Shown piece by piece: positions 35,166 to 46,786 of a stretch of DNA of 64,000 bases. Source of the DNA: Bemisia tabaci (Eukaryota; Arthropoda; Insecta; Hemiptera; Aleyrodidae). The DNA lies in NCBI RefSeq assembly GCF_918797505.1, contig NC_092794.1:34958122-35022121 (forward strand). The letters are read 5' to 3'. Position 1 is the first letter of the stretch. Each line of letters starts with the position of its first letter. Below the pieces are notes generated by a model, which saw only the letters and a list, made by a program, of their open reading frames with translations, did no database searches and was not told the origin of the DNA. The translations under genes and the position numbers were made by a program.

Positions 35166-35690
35166 CCTGAAATTTTAAATTACTTGCAAGAAAAACAGAT
35201 TGAATGGGAGTTCATCCCTAGTTACTCTCCTAATTTTGATGGTTTATGGGAGAGCTGTATCAAAAGTTTCAAACATCATTTTTTCTAAAACTGTAACAAC
35301 GAACATACTTCATTTCGAAGAATTCTCAACAATCCTTAACAAAGTTGAAGCAATCCTAAAGACCTCTTTTGCCGATGTTAAACGATCATTCTGATCTCTC
35401 TCTACCAACTCCTGGCCACTTCTTGATTGGTTCTGCAATGACAGAGATATTAAACACTAACACGGAATATCCACCTTGTCGGTTACAAATTGGAAGTTGA
35501 TTAAAAAATTATACAAAACACGTTGGAAACATTGGTCGATGGAATATTTACATCAGAACAACAAAGGTGTCTGTGGTTAAAACAAAATAAAATTAAGGTT
35601 AACACATTAGTGATATTAAAAGATAAGTTTTTGCCTCCTCTGCTTTGGAGAAAGGGCAGAATTATGAAGTTTTATTCAGGTAATGACAAC
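35166..35690 (+). pseudogene. BEL/Pao integrase, C-terminal piece
   Basis: Broken frames give WEFIPSYSPNFDGLWESCIK, then FEEFSTILNKVEAILKT, then TPGHFLIGSAMTEILNTN and later VNTLVILKDKFLPP, in the order seen at the end of BEL/Pao integrase (end of the core, then the LIG block, then the C-terminal domain). Several frameshifts and stops make it dead. The N-terminal half of a BEL/Pao integrase lies downstream at 37140-37661 on the same strand, the wrong order for a single simple copy. Confidence 0.78.
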
Positions 35691-35752
35691 ATATAAGTAG
35701 AGTGATATCAATCAAGACCAGCTCTGGCACTTTGATACGCAGCATATCTGAA

Positions 35753-36945
35753 AGGACTACGTGCAAAACGGGCCATTTGGGGCTCGGGGCGGAAAGCTGT
35801 GAGACTTGCCCTATTCATTCACCTAACAATGCCCAATCTTTTCCCAAAGTTTCAAGCCCCCCAAAAATTTTGGGGAGACGCGGCGGGGGGTCAAAGTACA
35901 AAACCGGCAAAATTTTCGCGAATTTATTACTCGAAAACCAAGAAGTTTTGGAAAACGCGGTTTAAACGAGCGTATTCAGCGTGACGAGAGCTTTCAGAAA
36001 ATGTATAACATCATAGGGTTTTGTCAACTTCAGCTCGAGTTATCGCCTCCGAAACGCCGGAACGCTCAAAAAAGACCCCTTATTTTTTCACGTTTGGGCC
36101 GATTTAAAAAAAAGCCATTTTTTTATTTTGATGAAAAACTGATATGTTGTTCCTGACCCTCTGTAGCCCCTCTGGCTCTTTACCGCATGCTGGGGAAATG
36201 TTTTGGTCGCGAGTTATAAGAGCGGAAAGGAGCGAAGGTCGGAAAAATCGGCTATTTTAAACTGCGCGCGGCGACGGATCAGGAGACATGTGGCAACCAT
36301 GCGAGGTCGGCAGAGGAGTGTGGTTCGCCGAACTGAGTGGGAGGGGACGTTTTCCCTCCGATCAACGCCGCGCGCGCAGTTTAAAATAGCCGATTTTTCC
36401 GACCTTCGCTCCTTTCCGCTCTTATAACTCGCGACCAAAACATTTCCCCAGCATGCGGTAAAGAGCCAGAGGGGCTACAGAGGGTCAGGAACAACATATC
36501 AGTTTTTCATCAAAATAAAAAAATGGTTTTTTTTTAAATCGGCCCAAACGTGAAAAAATAAGGGGTCTTTTTTGAGCGTTCCGGCGTTTCGGAGGCGATA
36601 ACTCGAGCTGAAGTTGACAAAACCCTATGATGTTATACATTTTCTGAAAGCTCTCGTCACGCTGAACACGCTCGTTTAAACCGCGTTTTCCAAAACTTCT
36701 TGGTTTTCGAGTAATAAATTCGCGAAAATTTTGCCGGTTTTGTACTTTGACCCCCCGCCGCGTCTCCCCAAAATTTTTGGGGGGCTTGAAACTTTGGGAA
36801 AAGATCGGGCATTGTTAGGTGAATGAATAGGGCAAGTCTCACAGCTTTCCGCCCCGAGCCCCAAATGGCCCGTTTTGCACGTAGTCCTTTGTCTAGTCCT
36901 AAACCCGGAATAGCCCGCCCGGGGGTGGCACCCTGTACGTTTTCT
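35753..36945. mobile_element. Foldback, GC-rich, ACAGGGTG right end
   Basis: Arms of about 530 bp (35753-36285 and 36358-36893) are almost identical inverted copies; GGACTACGTGCAAAACGGGC starts the left arm and is mirrored at 36874-36893. Past the right arm the sequence reaches CACCCTGTAC, the complement of the ACAGGGTG end. The left terminus is missing. A diverged relative lies at 1-710. Confidence 0.85.
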
Positions 36946-37090
36946 CCTGTATAGTGTATATTGCTCATGTATGTATCTATGGTTACGCACTATCACTTGT
37001 CTCCTTGATCTTCTCACGCATATACACGCTCCTCTGATCTAGCTAGATTTGTCATTATTTCCTCCCCTTTCCCCCCTTTTTCCTACAGTG
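36937..37090 (+). repeat. Direct repeat copy 2 (154 bp)
   Basis: Second copy of the 33880-34033 repeat, directly after the terminus of the 35753-36945 foldback, and ending CCTACAG before the next BEL/Pao piece. Confidence 0.85.
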
Positions 37091-37109
37091 AGCCAGTGAG
37101 TCCTTAATT

Positions 37110-37661
37110 TGTGAGGAGTTAAATAATGCTAAATTAAGTTTGTGCAAAATCACACAAAAAGAGAGATTTCCTTATGAGTATAGCTTATTGAGAAAAAATG
37201 AAGAGTTGCCAAAAAGTAATTCAATCATCAGTTTAAGTCCTTTCGTCAAAAACGGTTTAATTCGTGTTGGAGGAAGGCTACAAAATGCATCAATTCCCCA
37301 CGGTGCAAAACATCAAATTTTACTCCCTAAGGATCATCCTTTATCGTCTTTGATTGTTGCATCAGAGCATATCAAAGGGTTACATTGCGGCTCACAGTTA
37401 TTACTTTCTTTGGTTAGAGCGACATTTTGGCCAATTAATGGTTTAAAGTCGGCGAAGAAAATAGTCAATTCAAGTGTGCCATGCCGTAGAGTAAGACCAT
37501 CCAACATAATGCAGTTAATGGGAAACTTACCTCAAGAAAGAGTTACACCTGCGAGACCATTTACAGTCATAGGCTTTGACCATTGTGGACCATTCAAAGT
37601 GCGCTTGCAACCTAACAAAAAAGCTGTCAATCTATTGTACATTGTTGTTGTATTACAGTAG
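37110..37661 (+). pseudogene. BEL/Pao integrase, N-terminal and core piece
   Basis: An open frame of 173 codons (37140-37661) with the BEL/Pao order NGLIRVGGRLQNA, then AKHQILLPKDHPL, LLLSLVRATFWPINGLK, the zinc-binding region (degraded: one expected CxxC is SVPCRR), QLMGNLPQERVTPARPF and GFDHCGPFKV, which includes the first catalytic aspartate region. It ends at a stop soon after, so the rest of the catalytic core and the C-terminus are absent. No LTR is next to it. Confidence 0.85.
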
Positions 37662-37664
37662 AAA

Positions 37665-37793
37665 CCCGAAATCCGTCAAAACTAGTTGTCACAAACCCCA
37701 TTCGCCAAAACTAGTTTTTACTAATGAATTCTAGAATTAACTAGGACCCTCACCGCTGTAACTAGTTCTAACTATTTATTTTCTGGGACACCC
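37665..37793. mobile_element. Fragment with ACAGGGTGTCCCA end (minus)
   Basis: The right edge reads TGGGACACCCTGTAC at about 37781-37795, the complement of the ACAGGGTGTCCCA end. The interior has repeated ACTAGTT words (CAAAACTAGTT several times) that could pair with each other. The full extent is uncertain. Confidence 0.55.
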
Positions 37794-37794
37794 T

Positions 37795-37888
37795 GTACAT
37801 ACATACATACATACATACATACATACATACATACATACATACATACATACATACATACATACATACATACATACATACATACATACAT

Positions 37889-37924
<36 letters not shown>

Positions 37925-37930
37925 CCTCAC

Positions 37931-37978
<48 letters not shown>

Positions 37979-38012
37979 GTACGTACGTACATACATTTAA
38001 CATACATACATA
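37795..38012. repeat. (CATA)n and (CA)n microsatellite
   Basis: About 110 bp of CATA repeats, then about 70 bp of CA dinucleotides with a short interruption, then TACG and TACA units. It ends about 80 bp before the acceptor of Pez exon 3. Open frames through it are artefacts. Confidence 0.95.
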
Positions 38013-38090
38013 CCTACACATATACACTCCTATCTAATTTACACTCTTTCATTGAGCCAAGATAGTCAGCATGATCTCTTTTCTTTGCAG

Positions 38091-38188
38091 GTATCATTAT
38101 TTTCTTCAGCTAAAAAATGATGTGATTGAAGGTCGCATTTGTTGTGATGTGGATCAAGCAGTATTGCTAGCTAGTTACAGCATGCAAG
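38091..38188 (+). CDS. Pez: Pez coding exon 3
   Basis: A 98-nt exon between TTCTTTGCAG|G and CAAG|GTAAAA. The first G completes the arginine codon begun in exon 2; then residues 116-147 read YHYFLQLKNDVIEGRI..VLLASYSMQ, the F2 lobe of the FERM domain (compare the YQYYLQ..KDVLEGRL block of PTPN14). The last G starts a split alanine codon finished by exon 4. The preceding intron is 14,628 bp. It was found by its splice signals, matching phase and family text; it is too short to appear as a long open frame. Confidence 0.93.
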
Positions 38189-40079
38189 GTAAAAAGAAAT
38201 TTGTTTTGTATTCATCATGTTACGGGTGCTGCAATGCCCTGTAGATTTTTCTTTTTCATATATATATCAGAACAGTCATTAGTTGTTCCATGGCCTGACT
38301 ATACAAGATGGCGAGACAGATCGACATCCTGGTGCCAGGCCAACCTTTTGCCCCAGTCCTGCTGTCCCTGATTTGCCGCAGCCCCTGATGAGAAACCCAA
38401 AGATGATTGGTACCTAAACCAGGCTACCGTATGTGTAGCTACAAATGACAATCAACACTGGGAGCCACACATCATAACAGAACTTATGTGCAGAAATCCT
38501 TGCTGCAGTCATTGCCCAGGCTTCACTAAGAATCAAAGCTAAAGCCGAAAACAGTGGGGATAAAGTGTGGAACGAAGCAGAGATTATCTCTCGCATCAAC
38601 TTAATTACTGTGTGGGAAACTGTTACTCTTGTGTGAAACTTCTTGAACGATTTTCAAACTTTTTTCTGCCTCTAAGTCTCTCGCACATTTTCAGTTTTAC
38701 ATGCTCAAAATATCTCTCTTTGTATTAGTTGACACGCTTGTGTTCAATACTAAACTAACGTTTAGGAAGTTTTCCGTAGAAATTCTCATCCACCCCCCCC
38801 CCCCCTCCCGCGATTGCATAACCAATGAGAATCCTTTTAGCAGGGTTGGTAGCGACCGGGAAAGTCAGGGATTTTTCTAATTTTTCGTGTAATTGGGCGC
38901 AGGCGGTCTCAGGCTCGAGTAGCGGAGAATGGCGGCGCTCTCGCTTGGCTTCGCGAGGAACTACCGGCGCGTATTCCGACCATCGCGTTGCGTCCGCGCG
39001 CGCCTGTTGCATACTTAAAAGTCAGGGAAAGGAAAAAAATAATTTGGTTAACAACCCTCTTTATGGTCCAGATTGCTTCTTGGAAACTCTAAATCTTCAG
39101 ACGGTAATCTGCCTCGCGCTAAAAATAGCTTATGTAGCTCCCGAGCTTCTTCTCTTGCTGCGTGACCAGCAGTGCAAAAGGCGAATCTGCAACTAGAATT
39201 GCCTACACTCCCCCATTTCTCCTGGGACGTGTCACTCGAAAAGCTTGCAACTCAATACCTTCTCAGGTTGATTAAGAAGGTTTATTTCGTGTATTTTCTC
39301 CAATTATACAATTTCTGTTTCTCTTTTGTGCGTGTTTTTTTTTTCGTCTTCTTTCAATATCAGTTTAGCAACCAAATGACCTAAAATTTGGTAAATAATT
39401 TTTTCCACACAGGTGCTTACAGCAGAGTAGCCGTCTTTAAATTACATCACCCGCCTTAGGTGAGGGGGAGGGCGGGTTTGGAGGTGAATTGCAAGGGAGG
39501 GACGGGTCACGCAGGAGTGACATCACTGTACCCTGGCATAGTGTAATCTTGTAAATTCAAATGCGCAACATGTCGGAACATGTTTGAAGAAAGAAGCTTG
39601 CAATGAAAAGTTCAATTTTTCAATACTTCTTAACCAACCAAAGTTCAATTTTTACTTAGAGGCAAATGAAATAAAGTAAAATATAAGAGAAAGAAATATA
39701 AAAATACAAAACAAGCTGGAACATTGTAAAATGTTGCTACAGGTGTATCACACATTATCTCTGACATAAATTGGCTCAAAAGTAACATAGAGTACATCAG
39801 CAAACACTAACATTTACTCATTTTGCCAATACACACATGTCAAGTTTTGCATGTTTGCAGACGAGAGAATCCTACCGTAGTAGGTATACTTATTTGGAAA
39901 ACGGTGAAAGAAGGATATTCAAAATCAGTGATTTTGTCCTCCTCATAGGATTTGCTAGGAGTTGGATTTTTTGTTCCTGATCACAAAACGGTAGAGTAAA
40001 AAGGGCGGTTTGAGACCACCCATCAGTGTTGTCAATGCTCATTTAAAATGCCTCATTCATCTCAGTTCAATATTATGCT
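38189..40079. other. Pez intron, no recognised element
   Basis: AT-rich with a C-run near 38790-38806 and a GC-rich, CpG-containing patch at about 38900-39010 (opposing frames, neither recognised). No repeat family shared with the rest of the window was identified. Confidence 0.4.
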
Positions 40080-40345
40080 GGGATCAACTCTATGAGCGCT
40101 CCGTGTCGTGTAATGACAGGAACAATGGCAAGTCAGGTAGTGTTCCCAACTGATGTTTTTGATCTGAACTATGTTCTTCGATGTGTTGTTTCAAAAATAA
40201 TACGATTTTGCGCGGGAAGAGACTGGCGACGCTGCCGGATGTGTCTCATTTATTTCAGCCCAACATTATGCCAAAATCCCCCTCCCCCCCCCAGAATCGC
40301 TCAGTCACAATGGCAAGAATAATGGTAAGTCAAGTGTGATCTGTT
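40020..40345 (+). repeat. Imperfect direct duplication
   Basis: The blocks CAGTTCAATATTATGCTGGG / CAGCCCAACATTATGCCAAA and ACAATGGCAAGTCAGG / ATAATGGTAAGTCAAG recur in the same order about 180-200 bp apart. This is an old tandem duplication. Confidence 0.5.
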
Positions 40346-40386
40346 CACAACTGTGCGTAGCGAAAATCATATCATGTAATCACTTA

Positions 40387-40980
40387 GGTTGTATATGGCG
40401 CGGCGCGACGATTAGTCGGGTCCAAACGCCCACAAACGGAAAGTGCTTGCCACCGGGGCGCGCCTGAAATTGCGCTCACGGATCTATTTTTTTTCGCAAA
40501 AAAATTGTTATGGTATCAATTTAAACGCCAGAGAATGTTCTTTCTATAAAAACCGAGAGGGGGTTTGTTTCTTTCAAACTTTTTCATATCACGTCTTATT
40601 ACTGACAACAAACATCTCAAGGTCAAAAAAGAATACGCTTTCATTTTGATTTGTACGAATTTTTGTCCCTTTTTCTCGAAGAATATACCGACTGGAAGGT
40701 GAAAATTAGTCCTGATAAAGAAATTATGTTTTATGGGAGGTGAGATATGCTCTATATATCGTGATTTATTGATAATTTGTCTTATAATCCGGGAAATCAT
40801 GCAAGGTCGTGTCCACTTAGATTGTAAAAGGCGCAGCGCCACGATGAATTAGGTGAAAACGCCTACTAACTGAAAGTGCTTGCCACAGGGGTGCGCTTAA
40901 AATTGAGCTCATAAATTTATTTATCATCGCCAAAAAATGGTTATGGCATCATTTAAAACGTCAGAGAATGATCTTTCCTG
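40387..40980 (+). repeat. Two direct repeat units, about 430 bp apart
   Basis: 40387-40550 and 40818-40980 share GGAAAGTGCTTGCCACCGGG-type text followed by AAAATTGTTATGG and CCAGAGAATG blocks, in the same order and orientation at roughly 80 percent identity by eye. Confidence 0.7.
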
Positions 40981-41074
40981 CATTTTTTTCCTTTTGAAAA
41001 CAGACATAGCAGGGAAGTTAGGAAATGGTCTAAATACAACGCCTGAATTTTCCTGAATTTTTTTGTTAAACATA

Positions 41075-41428
41075 TGAGCCTCCATTTTTTGTTCAAAGCA
41101 TACACAGCTTGAAGCGTCATCTCATACTTTTTTCTCCAAATCTGCTCACAGGATTCTTTGAAAAATCTTAAGCAGCATCCTTCATTTTTTAAGATGTAAT
41201 AAATTTTGATCTCTCAAGTATGGTGCCAAAGTGCACAGGATTGGTCTCTTTGAGCCTCAGTGTTCATGAAGCAAAACTTGCTTCGGAGTTTGAAAATCTG
41301 ACAACTCTGACAACCCCGAACAAATGGAACAATTAGGTCTGTTGGTGTTCATGATAATATTGCGCAACGGAGAGTTATGCTTTGCTGCCGGTAGTTAGGA
41401 TTGTCACCAGGTACACTCTAAGTTACTG
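41075..41428 (+). repeat. Long inverted repeat, copy 1 (about 355 bp)
   Basis: Closely matches the complement of 53765-54120 (for example AACGGAGAGTT and AGGATTGTCACCAGGTACAC), about 12.3 kb away. The two copies face each other across the whole 41.4-53.8 kb block. Confidence 0.85.
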
Positions 41429-41625
41429 CATTTATCGCTACCTTGTTTGGACAGAGAAGGCTGTATGTGGGTCATTCCATGTCAATTCGATGAGGTTAGG
41501 AACCAAAGAGATAAGACCTTCCCAATCACGCTTATACTGGGTATAGTTATCCATAGATTACATCACCCAATTTTCCCGACTTTTGCACCCCTCTCTCCTC
41601 CTTATCGCTCACCTGTCATCTCTAG

Positions 41626-42240
41626 AAGCAAATTTTCGTTCGTCAACTTTTGTCGAAATTCGTAAACAGTTGACGAAATACGTCATCAAAAGAAATTTTC
41701 GTTCTCCGTTGTTGCTCCGTTGTGATGAAATGGGCGTGGCCTTGCCTTTCCCGCCAAATACCTCGTAATTTAAGCGTAATTTAATTTTCGTCAACAGGTT
41801 ACGGTTTCGTAAACGTGCCAGGGACCTCGTTGTCGAGCCTGTTAACGATTCTGGTTAAAACCACGAGTGAGGTTAGTGAGAGAAGTAATATTGATTTGGG
41901 ATTTGGATTCGCGTCTCTCGTGTTGAGCGGCGTATCTAAGAGAAGATTTAACACTTTTCGCTTCAGTCTTTTCCTTCCACTGAGGATAAGCGCGATTTTC
42001 TTGCTCCTGTCCATTTCAGCAATTCAAAATTTTCTAACCTTCAATGTTTGTTTTGATTATTGTTTGTTTATTCATCGCTGTTTGGGACGAGAAAATTTTC
42101 GTAAAACGTTGCCAAAATCCATCAACAGTATTGTAAACAGGCCACAGGGCTCTGATTGGTTGATGAAAATACCAACTTCGTCAACGCGCAGGACAACCGT
42201 TTACGGATTTCTACAACAGTTGACGAACGAAAATTTGCTT
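41626..42240. mobile_element. MITE, about 615 bp
   Basis: Inverted ends AAGCAAATTTTCGTTCGTCA (one mismatch at the left) and TGACGAACGAAAATTTGCTT. The sub-terminal GTAAACAGTTG and its relatives recur inside in both orientations. Short open frames inside are not recognised. Confidence 0.8.
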
Positions 42241-42927
42241 TAGACCCCTTCCCCCTTAAAATTAAGTTACCTCAAGCTAGGATGGAGCGTTTTTGGGCTT
42301 TTATTTCCTTTCGAAAACGGACATAGCATGGAAGTGGCGAAATGGTCTAAATACAACGCCTGAATTTTTTTGTCAACATTTGGACCACCCAAATTGACGT
42401 TGAAGCCAAAATTCACGGTATATTCAGATTTTTGGACGATAGCATGGCAACGATGGCAAATATGACAAAAATGCATAGGATCAAAGTGATTGGAAAGTAA
42501 AAAACTTTTCTATCGTTTTTTCTCTCATTGTTAGTGCAAGCGCTTTAATGTAAAATTCGAAAATCCTTATTTTTCCGGAAATTTGGTACAATTCCTCGTT
42601 CAGTCCAGGAGAAATATGGAAGAAAGAGGGCTAACTCGGATCAATTTGCGTAACATACTTTACATAAAAGAATATTATCATTAAGTTGATCTGAATAACG
42701 CAAAACATACAAAAAGTTTACCGTGGTTTGACCGGGGAATACCCCTTAAAATGCCTAAAATTCATAAAGGCTGCCGTGTTGTAATTATGAGGGTATAAGG
42801 TACTCTAAAATGTGCATCTAGTGTAGTGTGAGGTGTCATCTTCGCTGTCATTTTGATCGCAAATTTCAAAAATAGTGTAAAAAAAAAAGCTCCTGGTCAA
42901 ATTGGGTGCACCATGGCGGCCAATGGG
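42241..42927. repeat. Dispersed repeat fragments
   Basis: 42285-42385 repeats 40990-41080 in direct orientation (GGTCTAAATACAACGCCTGA). 42535-42790 resembles 56215-56445 (AAAAAGTTTACCGTGGTTTG versus AAAAAGTTTACCATAGTTTG). These are fragments of repeats whose full form is not seen here. Confidence 0.6.
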
Positions 42928-43529
42928 CCTGTTGCAAACTTTTGCTAGAGCAAAAATAAGAGTTGTTTCTTATAGATAATGCCTCGAAAATCACGCATCA
43001 GCAAAGTCTGAAATGCACTCATAACTTCACAGTCTGCGTAAGAAATTTGCGGTTTTTTGAGCTTCCCGCTTCAAAAACGATACTACGGCACAGGTGAACA
43101 TTTTGTAAGAGGAGTCGTTCCATCGTCGGCAATAATCATCATGGCCGACGCCAATCCGCCAAAACACGTTTGATGGGACGAGATAACATCTGAACTGGAT
43201 TAGACCAGATAACAATCGGTGTGTTAACGTTCATATTTTCCACGCCCGAATTGATTGACCTTGAACTCTCCTCGAATTACGCGCGGAACTGCGCGCAAGC
43301 GTCGGCCATGATGAATATCGCCGACGATGGAGCGACTCCTATAACAAAATGTTCACCTGTGCCGTAGTATCGTTTTTGAAGCGGGAAGCTTAAAAAAATG
43401 CAAATTTCTTTCGCAGATTGTGAAGTTATGAGTGCATTTCAGACTTTGCCGATGCGCTCATCGTGATTTTTGAGGCATTATCTACAAGAAACAACTCTTA
43501 TTTTTGCTCTAGCAAAAGTTTGCAACAGG
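42928..43529. mobile_element. Foldback, about 600 bp
   Basis: Arms of about 230 bp (42928-43155 and 43300-43529) begin CCTGTTGCAAACTTTTGCTA and are mirrored to the end; the loop is about 145 bp. Mirrored open frames on both strands result from this. Confidence 0.87.
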
Positions 43530-43987
43530 TCCATTTCGAATGGCAGGAAGGTATATTTGTCAGGTACTCATTTACGTGATAGTCAAGTGAGATATCAGTT
43601 CATTATAGAATATTGACAGCGAAACTCTCAAACCACGTATTTCGTTTCCTGTTTTTGAGAATCCCCAGTGATATTTATTTTTTTTAAAGGAGAACGAACA
43701 AACACTACTTCTAGAAGGTTTTTTTTTTTTTTAGAATTTGTTTCTTATTGAGAGGAAAAATCACAGAGGTCTTTGAGTTGATGAAGTTGCAGTTATTGTT
43801 GTTGCTATTCAGTATTGCTCCATTCAAAAATTCCAACCAACCAAGATTCCGACATTATAGCTTGCTGTGTGCGTTACGCAATAATTCTCTTCCGGTTATC
43901 AGTGTACATCGCACTCTGCATGCAAATATTGGTATCTAAACTTTCTGTATCTGGAACGAAAACTATTATTTTTTGTCAAAACTGTGT
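43530..43987. other. AT-rich filler
   Basis: No element recognised. A run of about 14 T is present near 43718-43732. Confidence 0.4.
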
Positions 43988-44400
43988 TGTTAGAAGGTAA
44001 CTACCTTCAGTTCATACAACGCCAGCAATATTTCTCTGAATATTAAGAAAATAATCAATTTTCGCCGAAATGCATCTTTGCGCCAAAACAGCGTTTTCGG
44101 TCAAGTTTCCGATTTTTTAAAAATACTTCCGCGGTCTCCACGTTTAAATGTGTAATTTATATCAAAATTAGTCTATTAGAAGTCAACTACCTTAAACTTT
44201 TACGACGATAGCAATATTTTTTCAAACTTAAAAAAAATTTGTCAACTCGCTGATATGTATCCCATAATGTGCCTGAGAAGCGGTTTTGGCTAAGTTTCCG
44301 AATTTTTAAAACATATCTCCCTGTCTCGCAAGCCCAAATATTTAATTTAAATCAAAATTAGTGTGTTAGGAGACTACTATCTCGAATTTTCGGGGCTCTA
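43988..44400 (+). repeat. Tandem repeat, about 188-bp unit
   Basis: TTAGAAGGTAACTACCTTCA at about 43990, TTAGAAGTCAACTACCTTAA at 44177 and TTAGGAGACTACTATCTCGA at 44366 start successive diverged units that share CTAAGTTTCCGA-type and ATCAAAATTAGT blocks. About 2.2 units are present. Confidence 0.75.
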
Positions 44401-44505
44401 GCGTGACTGCTTCGTCAATAAAAAAAATAATCAAATCGCCAAAAACCTCAATTATCGGGATCACAAATTTCGCAAACGTGCGATGCAGCAGCTTTTTACA
44501 TACAT

Positions 44506-45808
44506 ACAGGGTTATCCAAAAGTCACTGACCACCCCTGTAACTTTTTTCCCAATTGAGATAGAAGTTTGAAACTTTGGGAATATTCCTCGGTCCAAGATA
44601 GCAACTTTTTGGTCTCCCCAAAATTTTCCGGGGCGGCCCCCCTTAAGGGGGGCGGGGGCTAACTTTTTTTTTCAAATGGCAACCCCCCCTTTGTGATACT
44701 TCATTCGAAAGATAATAGAAGAAGAAAATTTTTGGCGCAAACCGCAGGTCAAAATGTTCATTTTTGACAAAATGGCGGAAATTTGGAATCTCCGTTGTTT
44801 CTTGACGGATTGGTGTGAAACTCGGAATCCTAGGGTTTTATCAGATGAGAAAAACGATTCTGGCTTTGGTTTTCCAGAAAAGTCAGTCCTTTTCAAAATG
44901 ACGGCGGTCAAAACGGCGGCCTAGAGCGGGAAGTGGATATTTAGGCTGCATATCGTTGGATTTGCAGGAAACTTGGTTTCTGGGGGTGTTTCGGCACGAG
45001 AAGAACGACTCTTTCATTGGATATCTGAAATTTTGACAAATTCCAAAATGGCGGCGGAAAAATTGCGGGAAATCAGTCTTACGGCTCTTTACGGATGGAT
45101 TAGCATGAAATTATTTGATATTTCAAGAATCTAATGAAAAATTCCTTTTTATCCAGCCAAAAACCGCCAGGATATCGAATTTCATGCAAATCCATCGGTA
45201 AACAGCCGTAAGACTGATTTCCCGCAATTTTTCCGCCGCCATTTTGGAATTTGTCAAAATTTCAGATATCCAATGAAAGAGTCGTTCTTCTCGTGCCGAA
45301 ACACCCCCAGAAACCAATTTTCCTGCAAATCCAACGATATGCAGCCTAAATATACACTTCCCGCTCTAGGCCGCCATTTTGACCGCCGTTATTTTGAAAA
45401 GGACTGACTTTTCTGGAAAACCAATGCCAGAATCGTTTTTCTCATCTGATAAAACCCTAGGATTCCGAGTTTCACACCAATCCGTCAAGAAACAACGGAG
45501 ATTCCAAATTTCCGCCATTTTGAACTTCGACCGGCCGCCATTTTGTCAAAAATGAACATTTTGACCTGCAGTTTGCGCCAAAAATTGTCTTTTTGTATTA
45601 TCTTTCGAATGAAATTTCACAAAGGGGGGGTTGCCATTTGAAAAAAAAAAGTTAGCCCCCGCCCCCCTTAAGGAGGGCCGCCCCAGAAAATTTTGGGGAG
45701 ACCAAAAAGTTGCTATCTTAGACCGAGGAACATTCCCAAAGTTTCAAACTTCTATCTCAATGTGGAAAAAAGTTACAGGGGTGGTCAGTGACTTTTGGAT
45801 AACCCTGT
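44506..45808. mobile_element. Complete foldback with ACAGGGTT ends
   Basis: Near-perfect palindrome of about 1.3 kb. The ends ACAGGGTTATCCAAAAGTCA and TGACTTTTGGATAACCCTGT are both present, with AT on each side. The arms contain five AAAATGGCGGC-type words or their complements. It is the complete relative of the truncated element at 24653. It lies directly next to the 3' end of the minus-strand LINE. Confidence 0.9.
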
Positions 45809-45812
45809 ATAA

Positions 45813-46740
45813 GTCGCTTTACAGCACTCTCTCGCGCTCTACGACTCCTGACCTCCACTGCTCTCTTTCAAACCTCAAATCTTGGGGCATTGAGCACCTT
45901 AACTTTTCCGCTTCAATCCCCTCCCTCCAACCTTTCATTGGGCGCCCTCTGCGTCTTCTCCCAGGAGGAACCAAATCAAGGACCTTCTTCGGCAACCTGT
46001 CTCCTGCCATTCTCCGGACATGACCATACCAAATGAGTTGTTTTGTCATAATGTCATGCACTATGGTCTGCTTGGCATCCATGATCTCCCGTACCGTCTC
46101 ATGTCTGCCGCGATCCTTTCTGGAAATACCAGCGGATCTACGCCAGAAGTCCATCTCTGTTTCCTCTAAAACCTTCCGGGTTCCGCTGTTTCATCGGCCA
46201 TACTTCACACCCGTAGGTTACTATGCTTTTGACAATCGCGTTGTGGATCCTTCTTTTGTTCTCTTTGGAAATCCTTTGGTCCCGAAGGACTCCATTTAAC
46301 ACAGCGATTGCCCTCCTACCCTGCATATTCCTCTTTTTGATGGCCTGGTCCAATCTTCCATCCTGGGTTAGAAACACTCCTAAATATTTGTAAATATTGC
46401 AGCTTCCAATTTGCCGCCCATCCTCTAATTCTATACTTTACCGATTCCCGCCAACGGTCAACTTCTCGGTTTTGCTGACATTCACCTTGAGGCCCCATTT
46501 CCGATACTCAGCCACCAACTTTCGAGTCATGTACACAGCATCATCCTGATCTTGGGCGATAATTACTTGGTCATCAGCAAAGCATAACATGTAAAGAGTT
46601 TCTTCATCATTCCGAGGCACACCCATTCTGGAACATTTTTTCTTCCATTCGCGCAGTACATGTTCCAAGTATATTTTAAACAAGGTGAGGGAGAGGCAAC
46701 ACCCTTACTTCAGCCCCTTCGTTACATAAAAACCCTCCGA
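45813..46740 (-). pseudogene. Non-LTR retrotransposon 3' half (family L-A)
   Basis: Minus-strand frames in order: MFKIYLEHVLREWKKKC then LCFADDQVIIAQDQDDA (46438-46683), the linker YKYLGVFLTQDGRLDQAIK, then NAIVKSIVTYGCEVWPM (46138-46377), and finally FWRRSAGISRKDRG with LIWYGHVRRMAGDRLPKKV and PPGRRRRGRPMK (45819-46154). Two frameshifts or stops break it. It is the closest match to the copy at 32100-32930, and its 3' end (GTCGCTTTACAGC on plus) abuts the foldback at 44506-45808. The 5' part is absent. Confidence 0.87.
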
Positions 46741-46786
46741 CAAGGCGCCTTACTATCAGAGAAATTGTTCCTTCTCTACATTTTTA

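Noticed and set aside
37776..38027. Cysteine/valine/methionine-rich minus-strand open frame
   Set aside because: Translation of the CATA/CA microsatellite only.
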